Shown: positions 1-8,412, numbered from the stretch's first letter. The stretch: 64,000 nucleotides of DNA from Pradoshia sp. D12 (GCF_008935075.1 NZ_CP044545.1:1267501-1331500), one strand, 5' to 3'. Numbers and translations: made by a program. Notes: generated by a model from the letters alone, not told the origin.

Positions 1-324
1 TCTCAGCCTAGCTGTTAGTTTTGCTCCAGAAGGATTACCGGATGCAAGTCCCATTGCCCATACAAATCCTCCTACTCCTGGTACCTTAAACAATGGACGC
101 ATTAGTGGCTCTAAAAAGACACCCAGTAGTTTTACGACACCAAATGCAATCAACATTTCTGCAATAATTAAAAAAGGCAATAAGGAAGGAAAGACAATTT
201 CAAGCCATATATTCAACCCTCGAACAGAGGCTTCGAAGGCTTCCTGTGGCATCAAGATCAATGCAGCTGCCATAATAACTGCAATTAACGCAAAAAGCAT
301 TGATTTTAAGATTGATTTATCCAA
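1..324 (-). CDS. ylbJ: Sporulation integral membrane protein YlbJ, N-terminal part (truncated by window edge)
   Basis: This is the first 108 codons of a membrane protein read leftwards off the window edge. The start is taken as TTG at 324, behind a GGGAAGGG ribosome site about 7 nt upstream. Visible are an N-terminal hydrophobic helix (about residues 8-22), a second hydrophobic stretch around residues 35-65, and the segment PLMRPLFKVPGVGGFVWAMG followed by a small-residue loop ASGNPSGAK. That loop is typical of the gate-domain (nucleoside recognition) family to which YlbJ belongs. In B. subtilis YlbJ is a SigE-dependent sporulation membrane protein needed for heat-resistant spores. It lies divergent to ylbK. 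The transported or sensed substrate is unknown. Confidence 0.88.
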   Translation of the reverse strand, partial: MDKSILKSMLFALIAVIMAAALILMPQEAFEASVRGLNIWLEIVFPSLLPFLIIAEMLIAFGVVKLLGVFLEPLMRPLFKVPGVGGFVWAMGLASGNPSGAKLTARLR

Positions 325-524
325 TTTATATCCCTTCCCTTATTAAATTTAAGCGTGGTAAATAATCTGGTGCTAAAATATATTTAGTAAAATCAAAAGA
401 AGTTTTGTATATAGCTGGGTTGTCCCCAATAACAAAATATACTCAAAGTAAAATAATTTAGAACTAAGACTCCTATTAAGGGAACATGCCTTAAATCAGT
501 ACGGATAAAGGAGAGTCAAAAGAA

Positions 525-1316
525 ATGGAACCTAAAATTGGATTAGCGCTTGGCTCTGGTGGTGCAAGGGGATTTGCACATATTGGTTTATTAAAAGTGC
601 TAAATAGTGAAGGTATAAATATCGACTGCATAGCCGGGAGCAGTATGGGAGCTTTAATAGGCAGTTTTTATGCAAGTGGATCAGATTTAGAACTGCTGCA
701 AAAAGTTTCGTTGCAATTTAAAAGAAAATACTTTATGGATCTGACTGTACCCAGATTAGGTTTTGTAGCCGGGAAAAAGATTGAGGAATACATTCGATTA
801 TTTACAAAAAATCAAAATATAGAGGATCTTTCAATTCCATTGGCTATAGTGGCAACGGATATAGAAAAAGGAGAGAGAGTTATTTTTACGGAAGGTCCTG
901 TTTATGAAGCGGTAAGAGCAAGTATTTCTATACCAGGCATTTTTGTGCCCAAAAGGATTAATGGGAAATTACTTGTAGATGGAGGATTAATGGATCGGGT
1001 CCCTGTATCGGTTGTGAAAGAAATGGGAGCGGATATTGTGATTGCAAGCGATGTCTCTGCAACAAGAGGAGATACGGATATTGAATCTATATACGATGTT
1101 ATTTTTAAAAGTTTAGATATACTGCAAATGGAAATTGTCAAAATGAAAGGGATTAACGCTGACGTAATGATTCAGCCTGCTGTAGAATCATTTAGTTCAT
1201 TGGCATTTACAAACATTCTTGAAATTATTATGATTGGGGAGCAAGAAGCAAGAAAAAAACTGCCGGAGATTAAAGAGGCCATACAACATTGGAAGGAGAA
1301 AAAAGATGAAGCATAA
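525..1316 (+). CDS. ylbK: Patatin-like phospholipase family protein YlbK
   Basis: A 263-residue patatin/RssA-type serine lipid hydrolase. The glycine-rich oxyanion motif GSGGARG lies at residues 10-16. The nucleophile elbow GSSMG gives Ser40, and the DGG motif gives the catalytic Asp152, so the Ser-Asp dyad is complete. There is no signal peptide, so it should be cytosolic or membrane-associated. The ATG follows AAAGGAGAG by about 9 nt. The 3' end overlaps the ylbL start by 11 nt, which suggests translational coupling to that membrane protease. The physiological lipid substrate is not known. The family call is firm; the exact role is not. Confidence 0.93.
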   Translation: MEPKIGLALGSGGARGFAHIGLLKVLNSEGINIDCIAGSSMGALIGSFYASGSDLELLQKVSLQFKRKYFMDLTVPRLGFVAGKKIEEYIRLFTKNQNIEDLSIPLAIVATDIEKGERVIFTEGPVYEAVRASISIPGIFVPKRINGKLLVDGGLMDRVPVSVVKEMGADIVIASDVSATRGDTDIESIYDVIFKSLDILQMEIVKMKGINADVMIQPAVESFSSLAFTNILEIIMIGEQEARKKLPEIKEAIQHWKEKKDEA

Positions 1317-2325
1317 GCGTAAACTTAATATAGGCAAAATTGGGGTTGCAGTTCTATTGCTGGCATTTCTGGCTGCATTTTATAAATTGCCTTATTATGT
1401 TTCCACCCCTGGGTCGGCGGAGACATTGGAGCAATTTGTAGAGGTTGAAAATGGAAGTGAAGCAGATGGCTCTTTTATGCTGACAACGATCCGAATGGGC
1501 AGAGCGAATATTTATACATATGCATGGGCTAAAATAGCAGATTATCATAGGATTTATGAACTGGAACAAATTAGAAGTCAGGATGAAACCGATGAAGAAT
1601 ATACGGTTAGACAATTGAAATTGATGGATGATTCCCAAACATCCGCTATCCTGAACGGGTATAAAAAAGCAGGCTATGAAGCCAAAGTAAAAGTAGAAGG
1701 CATATATGTGCTGCAGATTGCCAAGGGTAAACCTGCAGACGGAGTATTGAAACCTGGAGATCGAATTATTAAAGTCGATGGAAGTGAAATTGAGTCAAGT
1801 GAATTTTTCATAGACTATATCTCCTCGAAAAAAGCTGGGGACCAAGTGAAATTAGAAATAAAGCGTGATAATAAAAATATTGTTAAGACACTTCAATTGG
1901 AGATGCTAGAGGAAACTGGACGAGTTGGCGTTGGCATTACCTTGGTTGAGGATCGAAGTGTTGAAACAGACCGAGATATCGAGATAAACGCAGATAGCAT
2001 TGGGGGGCCTTCTGCTGGGTTAATGTTTACATTGGAGATCTTTAATCAATTAACGGAAGAGGATTACACGAAAGGGAAGAAAATAGCAGGAACAGGTACC
2101 ATTTCTGATGATGGAACAGTCGGTCCTATCGGTGGTGTTGATCAGAAAATTGTAGCAGCTGATCGTGCAGATGCGGAAGTGTTTTTTGCACCCAATCAAC
2201 AAGGTGCTGAGGAATCGGATTATAAAATTGCTGTAAAAACAGCAGAAGAGATTGGAACAGATATGATTATTGTTCCTGTGGACACAGTTGATGATGCACT
2301 GGATTATTTAAAAAGCATGAAATAA
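1306..2325 (+). CDS. ylbL: SepM-like membrane-anchored PDZ/Lon-type protease YlbL
   Basis: A 339-residue protein with one N-terminal transmembrane helix (about residues 10-28), a PDZ domain in the middle (around residues 130-200) and a C-terminal Lon (S16) peptidase domain. The Ser-Lys dyad is visible as Ser236 in GGPSAG and Lys281 in GGVDQKI, with Lon-like spacing. I chose ATG 1306 because GGAAGGAG lies just upstream and the protein then begins with a short basic stretch before the helix; a longer in-frame start at 1234 lies inside ylbK and has no comparable ribosome site. In B. subtilis YlbL is one of two proteases that degrade the DNA-damage cell-division inhibitor YneA. It overlaps ylbK and ends in a strong terminator. 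Confidence 0.92.
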   Translation: MKHKRKLNIGKIGVAVLLLAFLAAFYKLPYYVSTPGSAETLEQFVEVENGSEADGSFMLTTIRMGRANIYTYAWAKIADYHRIYELEQIRSQDETDEEYTVRQLKLMDDSQTSAILNGYKKAGYEAKVKVEGIYVLQIAKGKPADGVLKPGDRIIKVDGSEIESSEFFIDYISSKKAGDQVKLEIKRDNKNIVKTLQLEMLEETGRVGVGITLVEDRSVETDRDIEINADSIGGPSAGLMFTLEIFNQLTEEDYTKGKKIAGTGTISDDGTVGPIGGVDQKIVAADRADAEVFFAPNQQGAEESDYKIAVKTAEEIGTDMIIVPVDTVDDALDYLKSMK

Positions 2326-2346
2326 GAGCTGCTTGATTTAAAGCAT

Positions 2347-2387
2347 AAGCCATTGATTCGTACGGTGAATCAATGGCTTCGTTTTTT
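2347..2387. terminator. Bidirectional terminator between ylbL and tmcAL
   Basis: A 13-bp perfect inverted repeat (AAGCCATTGATTC at 2347-2359 against its complement at 2367-2379) with a 7-nt loop is followed by CGTTTTTT. The two flanking genes converge here and the stem can serve both. Confidence 0.88.
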
Positions 2388-3597
2388 AATCAGTTAATAC
2401 AATGGGTGACATATATTCACGTTTTTGAGCTTTCATAGAAATAGCTGAGGGAAGAGCGGCAGCATGAACAATGGCAGCCCTCTTATCAATATTTATTAAA
2501 GGATTTTTACAGGCTGCTAGGCGTGATACGATCTGATTTCCCTTTTCTTTTTTTATGCTTTTTAAATATTGCTGCCCGGCAGCTGTAAATCCCAATACGC
2601 GAATATATGGCGGAGTCAGGTCTTTTGGCATTTCATCTCTTGTGAAATTTAACAGCGTATAGGTTAGTATTCTTTGTAGCCGAGTCCAGGTATAACGCTT
2701 CGTTTTAATTAATGACATAAAATCCATGAAATTACTGGCGCGTTCAGCGGCTTCAATTAATCGATTCTCTAAGCCCTCTTTCATTTCGTAAATTTGGGCA
2801 AGAGATTCTGCGGGCGTCGTGATTAATTTAACTTTTAAAAATGGCCAATACAACTCCCAATTATGCAAAGTGCGCTGCTCTGTTAGATATGCTTTTAGAT
2901 GGGCAAATGTTGTATCCGGAACAAAGGAAGAGATCGCATCCAGTTTACCGCTTTCCATTAATTCTTTCCGTATACCAGTTGCACTTGCTATTGTACCTGG
3001 CATGAGAGTTGGATCGTGATATCCGGAACCTGTTCGTTTAATGGTTACTGGCTCGATGGATAATTTATGTTTTAAAATCGCGGATACATAGTGATATCCA
3101 AGGATATTATTAGGCTGGTCTAAAGAAAGCATAGAAGGATGACGCGCTTGTAGTTCCGAAAAGGCCAGAGAGGCAGCCTTGGGGTAGCTGTATCCCTCCT
3201 TGCTATAGTGCTGTATCCATTGATCGATTTCCTTAGAATTTTCCTGAATAATTGAGTATGTATGTATAAAAGGTTCTATTTCTCCTTGCTCGCTGCCAAA
3301 ACAAACAGACTGACAGCCAACTTCCTCTAATAATAGGATAGATGCTTCGGAGAAATATTCAGCCTTTTGAACAGCATGAACAAATGGAAGTTCGATGATT
3401 AGATCAATACCAGCCTTTAAGGCCATGGAAGTCCTTGTCCATTTATCCACCAGGGCTGGTTCCCCCCGCTGAAGGAAATTTCCGCTCATCACGCCTATGG
3501 TCACATCAGCATTTGTAATAGCTTTGGCTTGTTGTAAATGATATAAATGTCCATTATGAAAAGGATTATATTCTACTACAAGTCCCAGGGCATTCAT
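2386..3597 (-). CDS. tmcAL: tRNA(Met) cytidine acetate ligase TmcAL (YlbM)
   Basis: A 403-residue protein of the TmcAL family, which uses ATP and acetate to make N4-acetylcytidine at the wobble position of elongator tRNA-Met. The N-terminal nucleotidyl-transferase-like fold is marked by VVEYNPFHNGH (HNGH is the HxGH-type ATP motif) and by SGNFLQRGEPA. A second conserved segment, GTIASATGIRKEL, lies mid-protein. ATG 3597 is preferred because AGGAGGTG lies 8 nt upstream; an in-frame GTG at 3606 overlaps that ribosome site. It is transcribed leftwards, divergent from yceD, and shares a terminator with ylbL. Confidence 0.92.
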   Translation of the reverse strand: MNALGLVVEYNPFHNGHLYHLQQAKAITNADVTIGVMSGNFLQRGEPALVDKWTRTSMALKAGIDLIIELPFVHAVQKAEYFSEASILLLEEVGCQSVCFGSEQGEIEPFIHTYSIIQENSKEIDQWIQHYSKEGYSYPKAASLAFSELQARHPSMLSLDQPNNILGYHYVSAILKHKLSIEPVTIKRTGSGYHDPTLMPGTIASATGIRKELMESGKLDAISSFVPDTTFAHLKAYLTEQRTLHNWELYWPFLKVKLITTPAESLAQIYEMKEGLENRLIEAAERASNFMDFMSLIKTKRYTWTRLQRILTYTLLNFTRDEMPKDLTPPYIRVLGFTAAGQQYLKSIKKEKGNQIVSRLAACKNPLINIDKRAAIVHAAALPSAISMKAQKREYMSPIVLTD

Positions 3598-3633
3598 ATT
3601 GTACACCTCCTGATAAATGGTTGTTTTTTTTAT

Positions 3634-3661
3634 AGTATATGATGGAGGAATCAGGAAGCAA
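3634..3661 (-). promoter_or_regulatory. Possible SigA promoter for tmcAL
   Basis: On the minus strand TTGCTT (3661-3656) is separated by 16 bp from TATACT (3639-3634). The -35 is only a 4/6 match, so this is tentative, but it sits correctly about 40 nt upstream of the tmcAL start. Confidence 0.4.
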
Positions 3662-3782
3662 GCATTCCCTAAACTTGCACTTGATTAATTCTGTTTTCAA
3701 AATGAAACATTTCGGGTAAAATAAATAGATAAGCGCTTAAAATTTGCATAAGGGTATCACATATGGCTGTAAAGAAAAAACA

Positions 3783-3811
3783 TTGACAAATGAATTTACC
3801 AAAGCTATAAT
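3783..3811 (+). promoter_or_regulatory. SigA promoter of yceD-rpmF
   Basis: TTGACA at 3783-3788 and TATAAT at 3806-3811 are both perfect consensus hexamers with the ideal 17-bp spacer. They sit about 29 bp upstream of the yceD start, so the transcript leader is short. One of the strongest promoters visible in the window, as fits a ribosomal-protein operon. Confidence 0.92.
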
Positions 3812-3839
3812 TACCTTTGTTGCCTTGAGGTGATATAAT

Positions 3840-4373
3840 ATGAAATGGACAATTCCACAACTGCAAAAATTTCGCGACAATGGTTTTAATGTAGATGAGA
3901 CAGCAGATCTTTCTGAACTGAAAAAGGCAGATCCGCAAATTCGTGATATTTCACCAATTCGTGTATTTGGGAAAGCTGACTTGAGTTCCAATCGAGTTAC
4001 TTTTCATTTGAAAATATCTGGTACATTGACATTACCATGTTCAAGAACCTTAGTTGATGTCCCATTCCCAATCGATGTTCAAACAACAGAGACATACCTT
4101 TTTAATCAATATGAAGGTATGGAGACTGAGGATGGAGAATATCATGTGGCTGAGGGTGATGTAGTGGATCTTACGCCGGTAATCAAAGAAATAATTCTCA
4201 CGGAGATTCCATTGCAGGTATTCTGTGATACGGATCATCCTGTAGGTGCTGCTCCGCTAGCTGGAGATGACTGGGAATTAATCTTAGAGGACCAACAAGT
4301 TAAAAAAGTTGACCCAAGACTGGCAAAGTTGGCCCATTTTTTTGACAACAATGATGATAACAGTGAAAAATGA
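3840..4373 (+). CDS. yceD: YceD family (DUF177) 23S rRNA accumulation protein YlbN
   Basis: A 177-residue DUF177/YceD protein. The start MKWTIPQLQKF and the acidic C-terminal third (with a D/N/E-rich tail) are typical of the Bacillus member YlbN. In E. coli and plants this family is needed for accumulation of 23S rRNA, and its gene is almost always directly before rpmF, as here. ATG 3840 is preceded by TGAGGTGA. It is driven by the consensus promoter at 3783 and is probably cotranscribed with rpmF, whose start is 52 nt downstream. The molecular mechanism is unresolved. Confidence 0.92.
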   Translation: MKWTIPQLQKFRDNGFNVDETADLSELKKADPQIRDISPIRVFGKADLSSNRVTFHLKISGTLTLPCSRTLVDVPFPIDVQTTETYLFNQYEGMETEDGEYHVAEGDVVDLTPVIKEIILTEIPLQVFCDTDHPVGAAPLAGDDWELILEDQQVKKVDPRLAKLAHFFDNNDDNSEK

Positions 4374-4425
4374 AAGACTACATAAGTCTTCCATAGAACC
4401 ATCGTTTTTTAAGGAGGTGTAAAAC

Positions 4426-4599
4426 ATGGCTGTACCTTTCAGAAGAACTTCGAAAACTAGAAAGAGATTGCGTCGTACGCATTTCAAACTTCAAGTCCCT
4501 GGTATGGTTGAATGCCCAAACTGCGGTGAAATGAAATTATCTCACCGTATCTGTAAAGCATGTGGAACATACAAAGGAAAAGAAGTTGTAAATAAATAA
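4426..4599 (+). CDS. rpmF: 50S ribosomal protein L32
   Basis: A 57-residue basic protein of standard L32 length. After the conserved [10 protein letters not shown] start and an arginine-rich stretch, a zinc ribbon is formed by Cys30, Cys33, Cys43 and Cys46, so this is the C+ zinc-binding form. The SD AAGGAGGTG lies 8 nt upstream. It is second in the operon after yceD and is followed at once by a terminator. If a zinc-free paralogue exists elsewhere, this copy would be the zinc-replete one. Confidence 0.98.
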   Translation: MAVPFRRTSKTRKRLRRTHFKLQVPGMVECPNCGEMKLSHRICKACGTYKGKEVVNK

Positions 4600-4610
4600 T
4601 CAACTCGAGA

Positions 4611-4644
4611 GAACACAGGGAAACCTGTGTTCTTTTTTGTTTTT
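4611..4644 (+). terminator. Terminator after rpmF
   Basis: The 9-bp perfect stem GAACACAGG / CCTGTGTTC (4611-4619 and 4624-4632) with a 4-nt loop is followed by TTTTTTGTTTTT. Confidence 0.93.
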
Positions 4645-4658
4645 AAGGGGGATTCACG

Positions 4659-5417
4659 GTGAAAGAAGTGATTGTGGAGAAAAAAGAAGGATATTTGCTT
4701 GTTACGCTAAACCGGCCGCATGTTAGGAACGCCATAAATTTTGAGGTTATGGATTTATTGGAAGAGTCCATCGAACAAGTGAAAACGGATGGAAATTGTA
4801 AGGCCATGGTGATCACAGGAACTGGTAATGTTTTTTGTTCGGGTGGTGATTTAAAAGTCTTTCATCTTCTTGATAATCAAAAAGATGCTTACCAAATGTT
4901 ATCGCGTATGGGAGAAATTTTATATAAAATAGCTACTTTGCCGAAGCCTGTTTTTGCTTTTTTAAATGGACCGGCTGTCGGCGGTGGATTGGAACTGGCT
5001 ACAGCATGTGATTTTCGATATGTAAAAAAAGGATCTTTTATGGGCTTTATTCAAATTCAGCAGGGAATTACCACCGGTTGGGGCGGTGGAGCTCTTTTAC
5101 TTGAGAGGGTGGCAGAATCCAAGGGACTGGAATGGCTGATGTCGGGGAGAAAATTTTCTGAAGAAGAGGCAAGCTTGTATGGATTTGCAAATGGCGTTGT
5201 GTCAAATATAGATGAGAAAACCATAGTAGGGATTATTGAGCCTATTATTAAAAATGATATTAATGCGTTGATGGCGTATAAAAGTATGACTATCCGCAAA
5301 AAGAAAGCATCTGATTTGTATAAACGGATGCAAGAAGAGATTAAACGATGTTCAGAGTTATGGGTATCACCATTCCATATGGAGACTGTGGAACGATTTC
5401 AGAAAAAGTCTCAATAA
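4659..5417 (+). CDS. Crotonase superfamily protein (enoyl-CoA hydratase/isomerase-like), one catalytic Glu replaced
   Basis: A 252-residue crotonase-fold protein that should bind an acyl-CoA thioester. Oxyanion-hole segments are FCSGGD and GPAVGGGLELA. Aligned by hand to rat crotonase, Glu144 corresponds to Glu112 (kept, in GGGLELA), but Glu164 corresponds to Gln132 (in FIQIQQG), exactly 20 residues later. A classical syn-hydratase needs both acids, so this is more likely an isomerase, hydrolase or decarboxylase. The GWGGG segment at residues 140-144 is reminiscent of ethylmalonyl-CoA decarboxylase-like members. GTG 4659 follows AAGGGGGA. The gene lies alone after the rpmF terminator. The true substrate cannot be read from the sequence. 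Confidence 0.85.
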   Translation: MKEVIVEKKEGYLLVTLNRPHVRNAINFEVMDLLEESIEQVKTDGNCKAMVITGTGNVFCSGGDLKVFHLLDNQKDAYQMLSRMGEILYKIATLPKPVFAFLNGPAVGGGLELATACDFRYVKKGSFMGFIQIQQGITTGWGGGALLLERVAESKGLEWLMSGRKFSEEEASLYGFANGVVSNIDEKTIVGIIEPIIKNDINALMAYKSMTIRKKKASDLYKRMQEEIKRCSELWVSPFHMETVERFQKKSQ

Positions 5418-5515
5418 GAAGCCGATTATCATGTTAATAGAATCTTGTTTATTCTATCTTTCCTACCAGACGCATATGAATAAATATTATGAATGCTTAT
5501 TGGGGGGAATAGTGG

Positions 5516-6070
5516 ATGACAGGTTCGAGGCAGGATGGATGGTCGCAGGATGAGGATGTCTATTTGGCGGAGGTCGTATTACGCCATATCCGTGAGGGAA
5601 GCACGCAATTAAAAGCATTTGAAGAGGTTGGAAAAGGGTTGTCGAGAACTCCTGCTGCGTGTGGCTTTAGATGGAATTCTTATGTCCGTAAGCAATATTC
5701 GGAAGGGATAGAGCTGGCTAAAAAGGTACGTAAAGATCTTAAAAAATCGATAGGGACTGCGGAATTGGAGGTGGAGCAGCCGCAGCGTGAGGAACAAGAA
5801 ATCTCGGTCGGAATAGTCGGGAATGCTGAGCTCAATCTTTCTCTAGATACAGTTATTGCCTATTTAACCAGCTTAAAGAGTAGGTTGGAAGAACGATCAT
5901 TCCGCTCGCCTGAAGAATTACTGCTGGAGTACTCAGAGTTAAAAAAGCATGCAGATTATTTAGTTCAAGAGAGAGATACAGTAGAAATACGATTTAAGCA
6001 GATGGAGAAGGACTACCGTGGATTGCTTGATTTACTGAATCGGGCACGTCAATTATCGGAGGAAAAATGA
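5516..6070 (+). CDS. RsfA/GerR (YlbO) family prespore-type transcription regulator
   Basis: A 184-residue protein whose first 60 residues form a Myb/SANT-like DNA-binding domain ([17 protein letters not shown], then [11 protein letters not shown]). A variable linker follows, then a C-terminal coiled coil (about residues 115-184). B. subtilis has two such factors: RsfA, in the forespore, and GerR (YlbO), a SigE-dependent mother-cell regulator encoded at this position between rpmF and ylbP. Position favours the GerR orthologue, but I leave the symbol open because the paralogues are alike. ATG 5516 follows a run of six G (GGGGGGAA). Confidence 0.87.
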   Translation: MTGSRQDGWSQDEDVYLAEVVLRHIREGSTQLKAFEEVGKGLSRTPAACGFRWNSYVRKQYSEGIELAKKVRKDLKKSIGTAELEVEQPQREEQEISVGIVGNAELNLSLDTVIAYLTSLKSRLEERSFRSPEELLLEYSELKKHADYLVQERDTVEIRFKQMEKDYRGLLDLLNRARQLSEEK

Positions 6071-6123
6071 TGATTGCTACAGGAGCATGCCTTTTTAAAA
6101 GGTGTGCTTCTATTAATGTTTGA

Positions 6124-6155
6124 TGAAAAGAAAAAGCTTTCTCGCTGGAAAGCTT
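6124..6155 (-). terminator. Terminator after ylbP (minus strand)
   Basis: An 8-bp inverted repeat (AAGCTTTC at 6134-6141 against GAAAGCTT at 6148-6155) is followed, on the minus strand, by TTTTCTTTTC. It lies just beyond the ylbP stop codon. Confidence 0.75.
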
Positions 6156-6164
6156 AAAGTCAAT

Positions 6165-6626
6165 CTATTTATCATTATTAGGCTGCCAAATCAGTGGGTT
6201 CTCTCCTAAATCTCTTTCCATATCATACTCTACAGGTTCGAAGCCCTGTTTTTCCCAAAAAGTACGCGAATGGACTCTTGGGTTTGTTTTGATCGGCAGG
6301 CCAAGGTCTTTGGAGAATTGGACGAGCATGGAGCCGTATCCCTTTTTTTGATAATCCGGTAAAACTTCAAGCTTCCATATTTCGTAGTAATCCTGTGGAG
6401 GGTCAAAATATTTATCAAACCTGGCATCGATTTTATAAAGACTCATCCTGGCCACTAATTTATCCCCAAAATAGATGCCGTAAAAAGGTGATTCGCTATT
6501 ATCTTCAATAAGATTTGCCTGCAGATCTTCAAGCATGGATAATTCTTGCAAACCATATTCCTTAAATTTCTTGAATTCTTCAAGCGTGCGGTAGTTAACG
6601 CGTAATTTTTCAACCTTTACACTCAC
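6165..6626 (-). CDS. ylbP: GNAT family N-acetyltransferase YlbP
   Basis: A 153-residue GNAT-fold acetyltransferase. Motif A, which contacts acetyl-CoA, is seen as LPDYQKKGYGSMLV around residues 90-103, and the C-terminal FWEKQGF element is also typical. The start is GTG 6626, placed 7 nt after AAGGGGG; an ATG 9 nt upstream of it runs into a stop after one further codon. It is encoded opposite to its neighbours. B. subtilis ylbP holds the same place between ylbO and panE. The acyl acceptor is unknown. Confidence 0.9.
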   Translation of the reverse strand: MSVKVEKLRVNYRTLEEFKKFKEYGLQELSMLEDLQANLIEDNSESPFYGIYFGDKLVARMSLYKIDARFDKYFDPPQDYYEIWKLEVLPDYQKKGYGSMLVQFSKDLGLPIKTNPRVHSRTFWEKQGFEPVEYDMERDLGENPLIWQPNNDK

Positions 6627-7042
6627 TTCATAGCCCCCTTAAATGTATGTGAAAAGTTTATACTTATATTTCCATTATAGCTAAATATATAGAAAAATCA
6701 TAATTTTTAGTCGTCAGGACGGCTACTGAAACACTTGTTGAATGAGGATCGGCCGAATAAGTGTGAATAAGTGTGAAATTCAGCCGAATAAGTAGGTAAT
6801 CTGGCCAATCGACAAAGAAATAGAGCGGAGTTCATGATTAATCCAGCCACAAGAATGAAGTGGTTGATAAGCGATGGATAATCCAGCCGTATAAGTTATG
6901 CTATTCCTCCAAACTACAAGGAAATAGAGAGGAAGCCATCGATAATTCAGCTAAATGACGATTGACTAAAACAGGATGGAGTTTCTTTTCATCATACATA
7001 GCAAATGTTACAATTATTGCAAAAGATCACTTGGAGGAAAAC
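6627..7042. other. Gene-free spacer between ylbP and panE
   Basis: This 416-bp divergent spacer holds the ylbP 5' region and, at 6778-6953, a pair of related ~70-bp repeats described separately. I see no open frame with a plausible ribosome site and no clear consensus promoter. A TATAAT lies on the minus strand near 6678 but its -35 is poor. Confidence 0.7.
6778..6953. repeat. Two-copy degenerate direct repeat (~70 bp unit)
   Basis: Copy 1 starts at 6778 and copy 2 near 6881. Each has, in order, ATYCAGCCGWATAAGT, a variable 22-23 nt, then RGAAATAGAGMGGARKYCAT, then a further GATWAATYCAGC. The second block is GAAATAGAGCGGAG (6816 onward) in copy 1 and GAAATAGAGAGGAAG (6920 onward) in copy 2. 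A short tandem GAATAAGTGT (x2) precedes copy 1 near 6755-6774. It may be a decayed dispersed intergenic repeat. Confidence 0.6.
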
Positions 7043-7942
7043 ATGAGGATTGGGATAATAGGAGGAGGGGCAATTGGATTATTGGCAGCCTCCAAGCTGA
7101 GTGATAACCATCAAATTACGCTATTCACGCACACATCATTACAAGCGGACGAAATTAATGAAAAAGGAATTACCCTAATTGACATGCAGGGTGAGGTTAA
7201 TTATAAAAATATTAATGCGTTATGTATTGATGATTCGGAACATTTAATTCAAAGACAAGAAATCATCATTCTAAGCGTAAAGCAGACCGCTCTCATAGAA
7301 CTATGGTCTCTACTAGAAGAGAATGCATCTGCAGTTGTCTTTTTACAAAACGGTATGAGCCATTTCGCTCATTTACCTGAATTGTTGGTTTCCACAATCT
7401 ATACTGGGATTGTTGAGCATGGTGCCATTCGGGAAAATAATCATACGGTTCACCATACAGGAATTGGAATGATAAAAATGGGCTTATATAGAGGAAGGAA
7501 GCTGCCGGGTATGGAATATTTGGATACGGATGGTTTTCCGGTGCAATTGCTCCCTGATATCAAATCAATTCATACTGAAAAATTGATTATTAATTCTGTT
7601 ATAAACCCGTTGACCAGTATATTAGGGGTTCGCAACGGTGAATTAATAAAAAATACATATTACATTAAGCTGTTGAAATCCATCTGTCAGGAGGTTTGTC
7701 ATTCGTTATTAATTCCGGAAACTGAGCATCAGATTTATTTAGAGAGAGTTATTACAATATGTGGTCGAACAGCTAAGAATACCTCTTCTATGTTAAGGGA
7801 TCTTCAGTTGGGTAAAAAAACTGAAATAGAGGCAATCCTTGGATATTGTATTCGCGAAGCAGATAAGAATGATATCCCAGCACCTCAATGTAAAATGCTG
7901 TTTAATATGGTGCGTGGTATGGAAGAAAGTGAGGAGATGTGA
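7043..7942 (+). CDS. panE: 2-dehydropantoate 2-reductase (ketopantoate reductase, YlbQ)
   Basis: A 299-residue NADPH-dependent reductase that makes pantoate for vitamin B5 and CoA synthesis. The N-terminal Rossmann motif is IGGGAIG (about residues 5-11), followed by SVKQ and the FLQNGM segment. The C-terminal helical domain holds KLIINSVINPLTSI, whose Lys/Asn residues are catalytic in the family. ATG 7043 is chosen because GGAGG precedes it by 7 nt and the Rossmann strand begins at once; an upstream in-frame ATG at 6962 would add 27 unrelated residues. It is followed without a gap by the DUF3397 gene. CoaBC, later in the same pathway, is encoded at 60069. Confidence 0.92.
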   Translation: MRIGIIGGGAIGLLAASKLSDNHQITLFTHTSLQADEINEKGITLIDMQGEVNYKNINALCIDDSEHLIQRQEIIILSVKQTALIELWSLLEENASAVVFLQNGMSHFAHLPELLVSTIYTGIVEHGAIRENNHTVHHTGIGMIKMGLYRGRKLPGMEYLDTDGFPVQLLPDIKSIHTEKLIINSVINPLTSILGVRNGELIKNTYYIKLLKSICQEVCHSLLIPETEHQIYLERVITICGRTAKNTSSMLRDLQLGKKTEIEAILGYCIREADKNDIPAPQCKMLFNMVRGMEESEEM

Positions 7943-8332
7943 GTGGACAGCTTATTAGCAGGCCTTATCGCTATTTGCGTAATCATGCCAATTATTGTTT
8001 ATTTGACCGTATATACAATTTCCCGACAGATGCTTAAAAATAACAAAAAGGCAGTCAGGCTTTCTGCCGACGCTACGACGGTTTTTTTGATTATGGCAGT
8101 TCATTATGCAATCATCGCTCTTTTTGAACATTCATACTTATGGATTATTTTAATTGTCTTGATTATAATCGCTTCCGCTGTGTTGTTTATGCATTACAAA
8201 GTAAGGGAAGAGGTTGACTTGAAAAGAGTTTTCACTGGTTTTTGGAGAGCTTCATTCCTGTTATTCTCTGCCGCCTATTTTTTATTGGCCGCAATTGGGA
8301 TTCTTGAGAGAATAGTAAAAGTATTTACATAG
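7943..8332 (+). CDS. DUF3397 family four-helix membrane protein
   Basis: A 129-residue, very hydrophobic protein with about four predicted transmembrane helices (roughly residues 5-25, 42-62, 66-86 and 102-125) separated by short basic loops. It matches what I know of the DUF3397 family, found between panE and bshC in many Bacillaceae. GTG 7943 directly follows the panE TGA, and GAGGAG inside the panE end serves as its ribosome site, so the two genes are probably coupled. No function is known and no catalytic motif is visible. Confidence 0.82.
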   Translation: MDSLLAGLIAICVIMPIIVYLTVYTISRQMLKNNKKAVRLSADATTVFLIMAVHYAIIALFEHSYLWIILIVLIIIASAVLFMHYKVREEVDLKRVFTGFWRASFLLFSAAYFLLAAIGILERIVKVFT

Positions 8333-8412
8333 GCGAGTAGCAATACCTTTTAAAGCTTTCAAAGGGAATGATATACTGTTATATGAATTTGTTCAAAAGG
8401 AGACAACCATTG

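Noticed and set aside
1234-1305. Longer N-terminus for ylbL
   Set aside because: It lies wholly inside ylbK, has no ribosome site, and would put 24 odd residues before the basic stretch and membrane helix.
6962-7042. Upstream start for panE at 6962
   Set aside because: The added 27 residues precede the Rossmann strand, lack a ribosome site and do not look like the family; GGAGG marks 7043.
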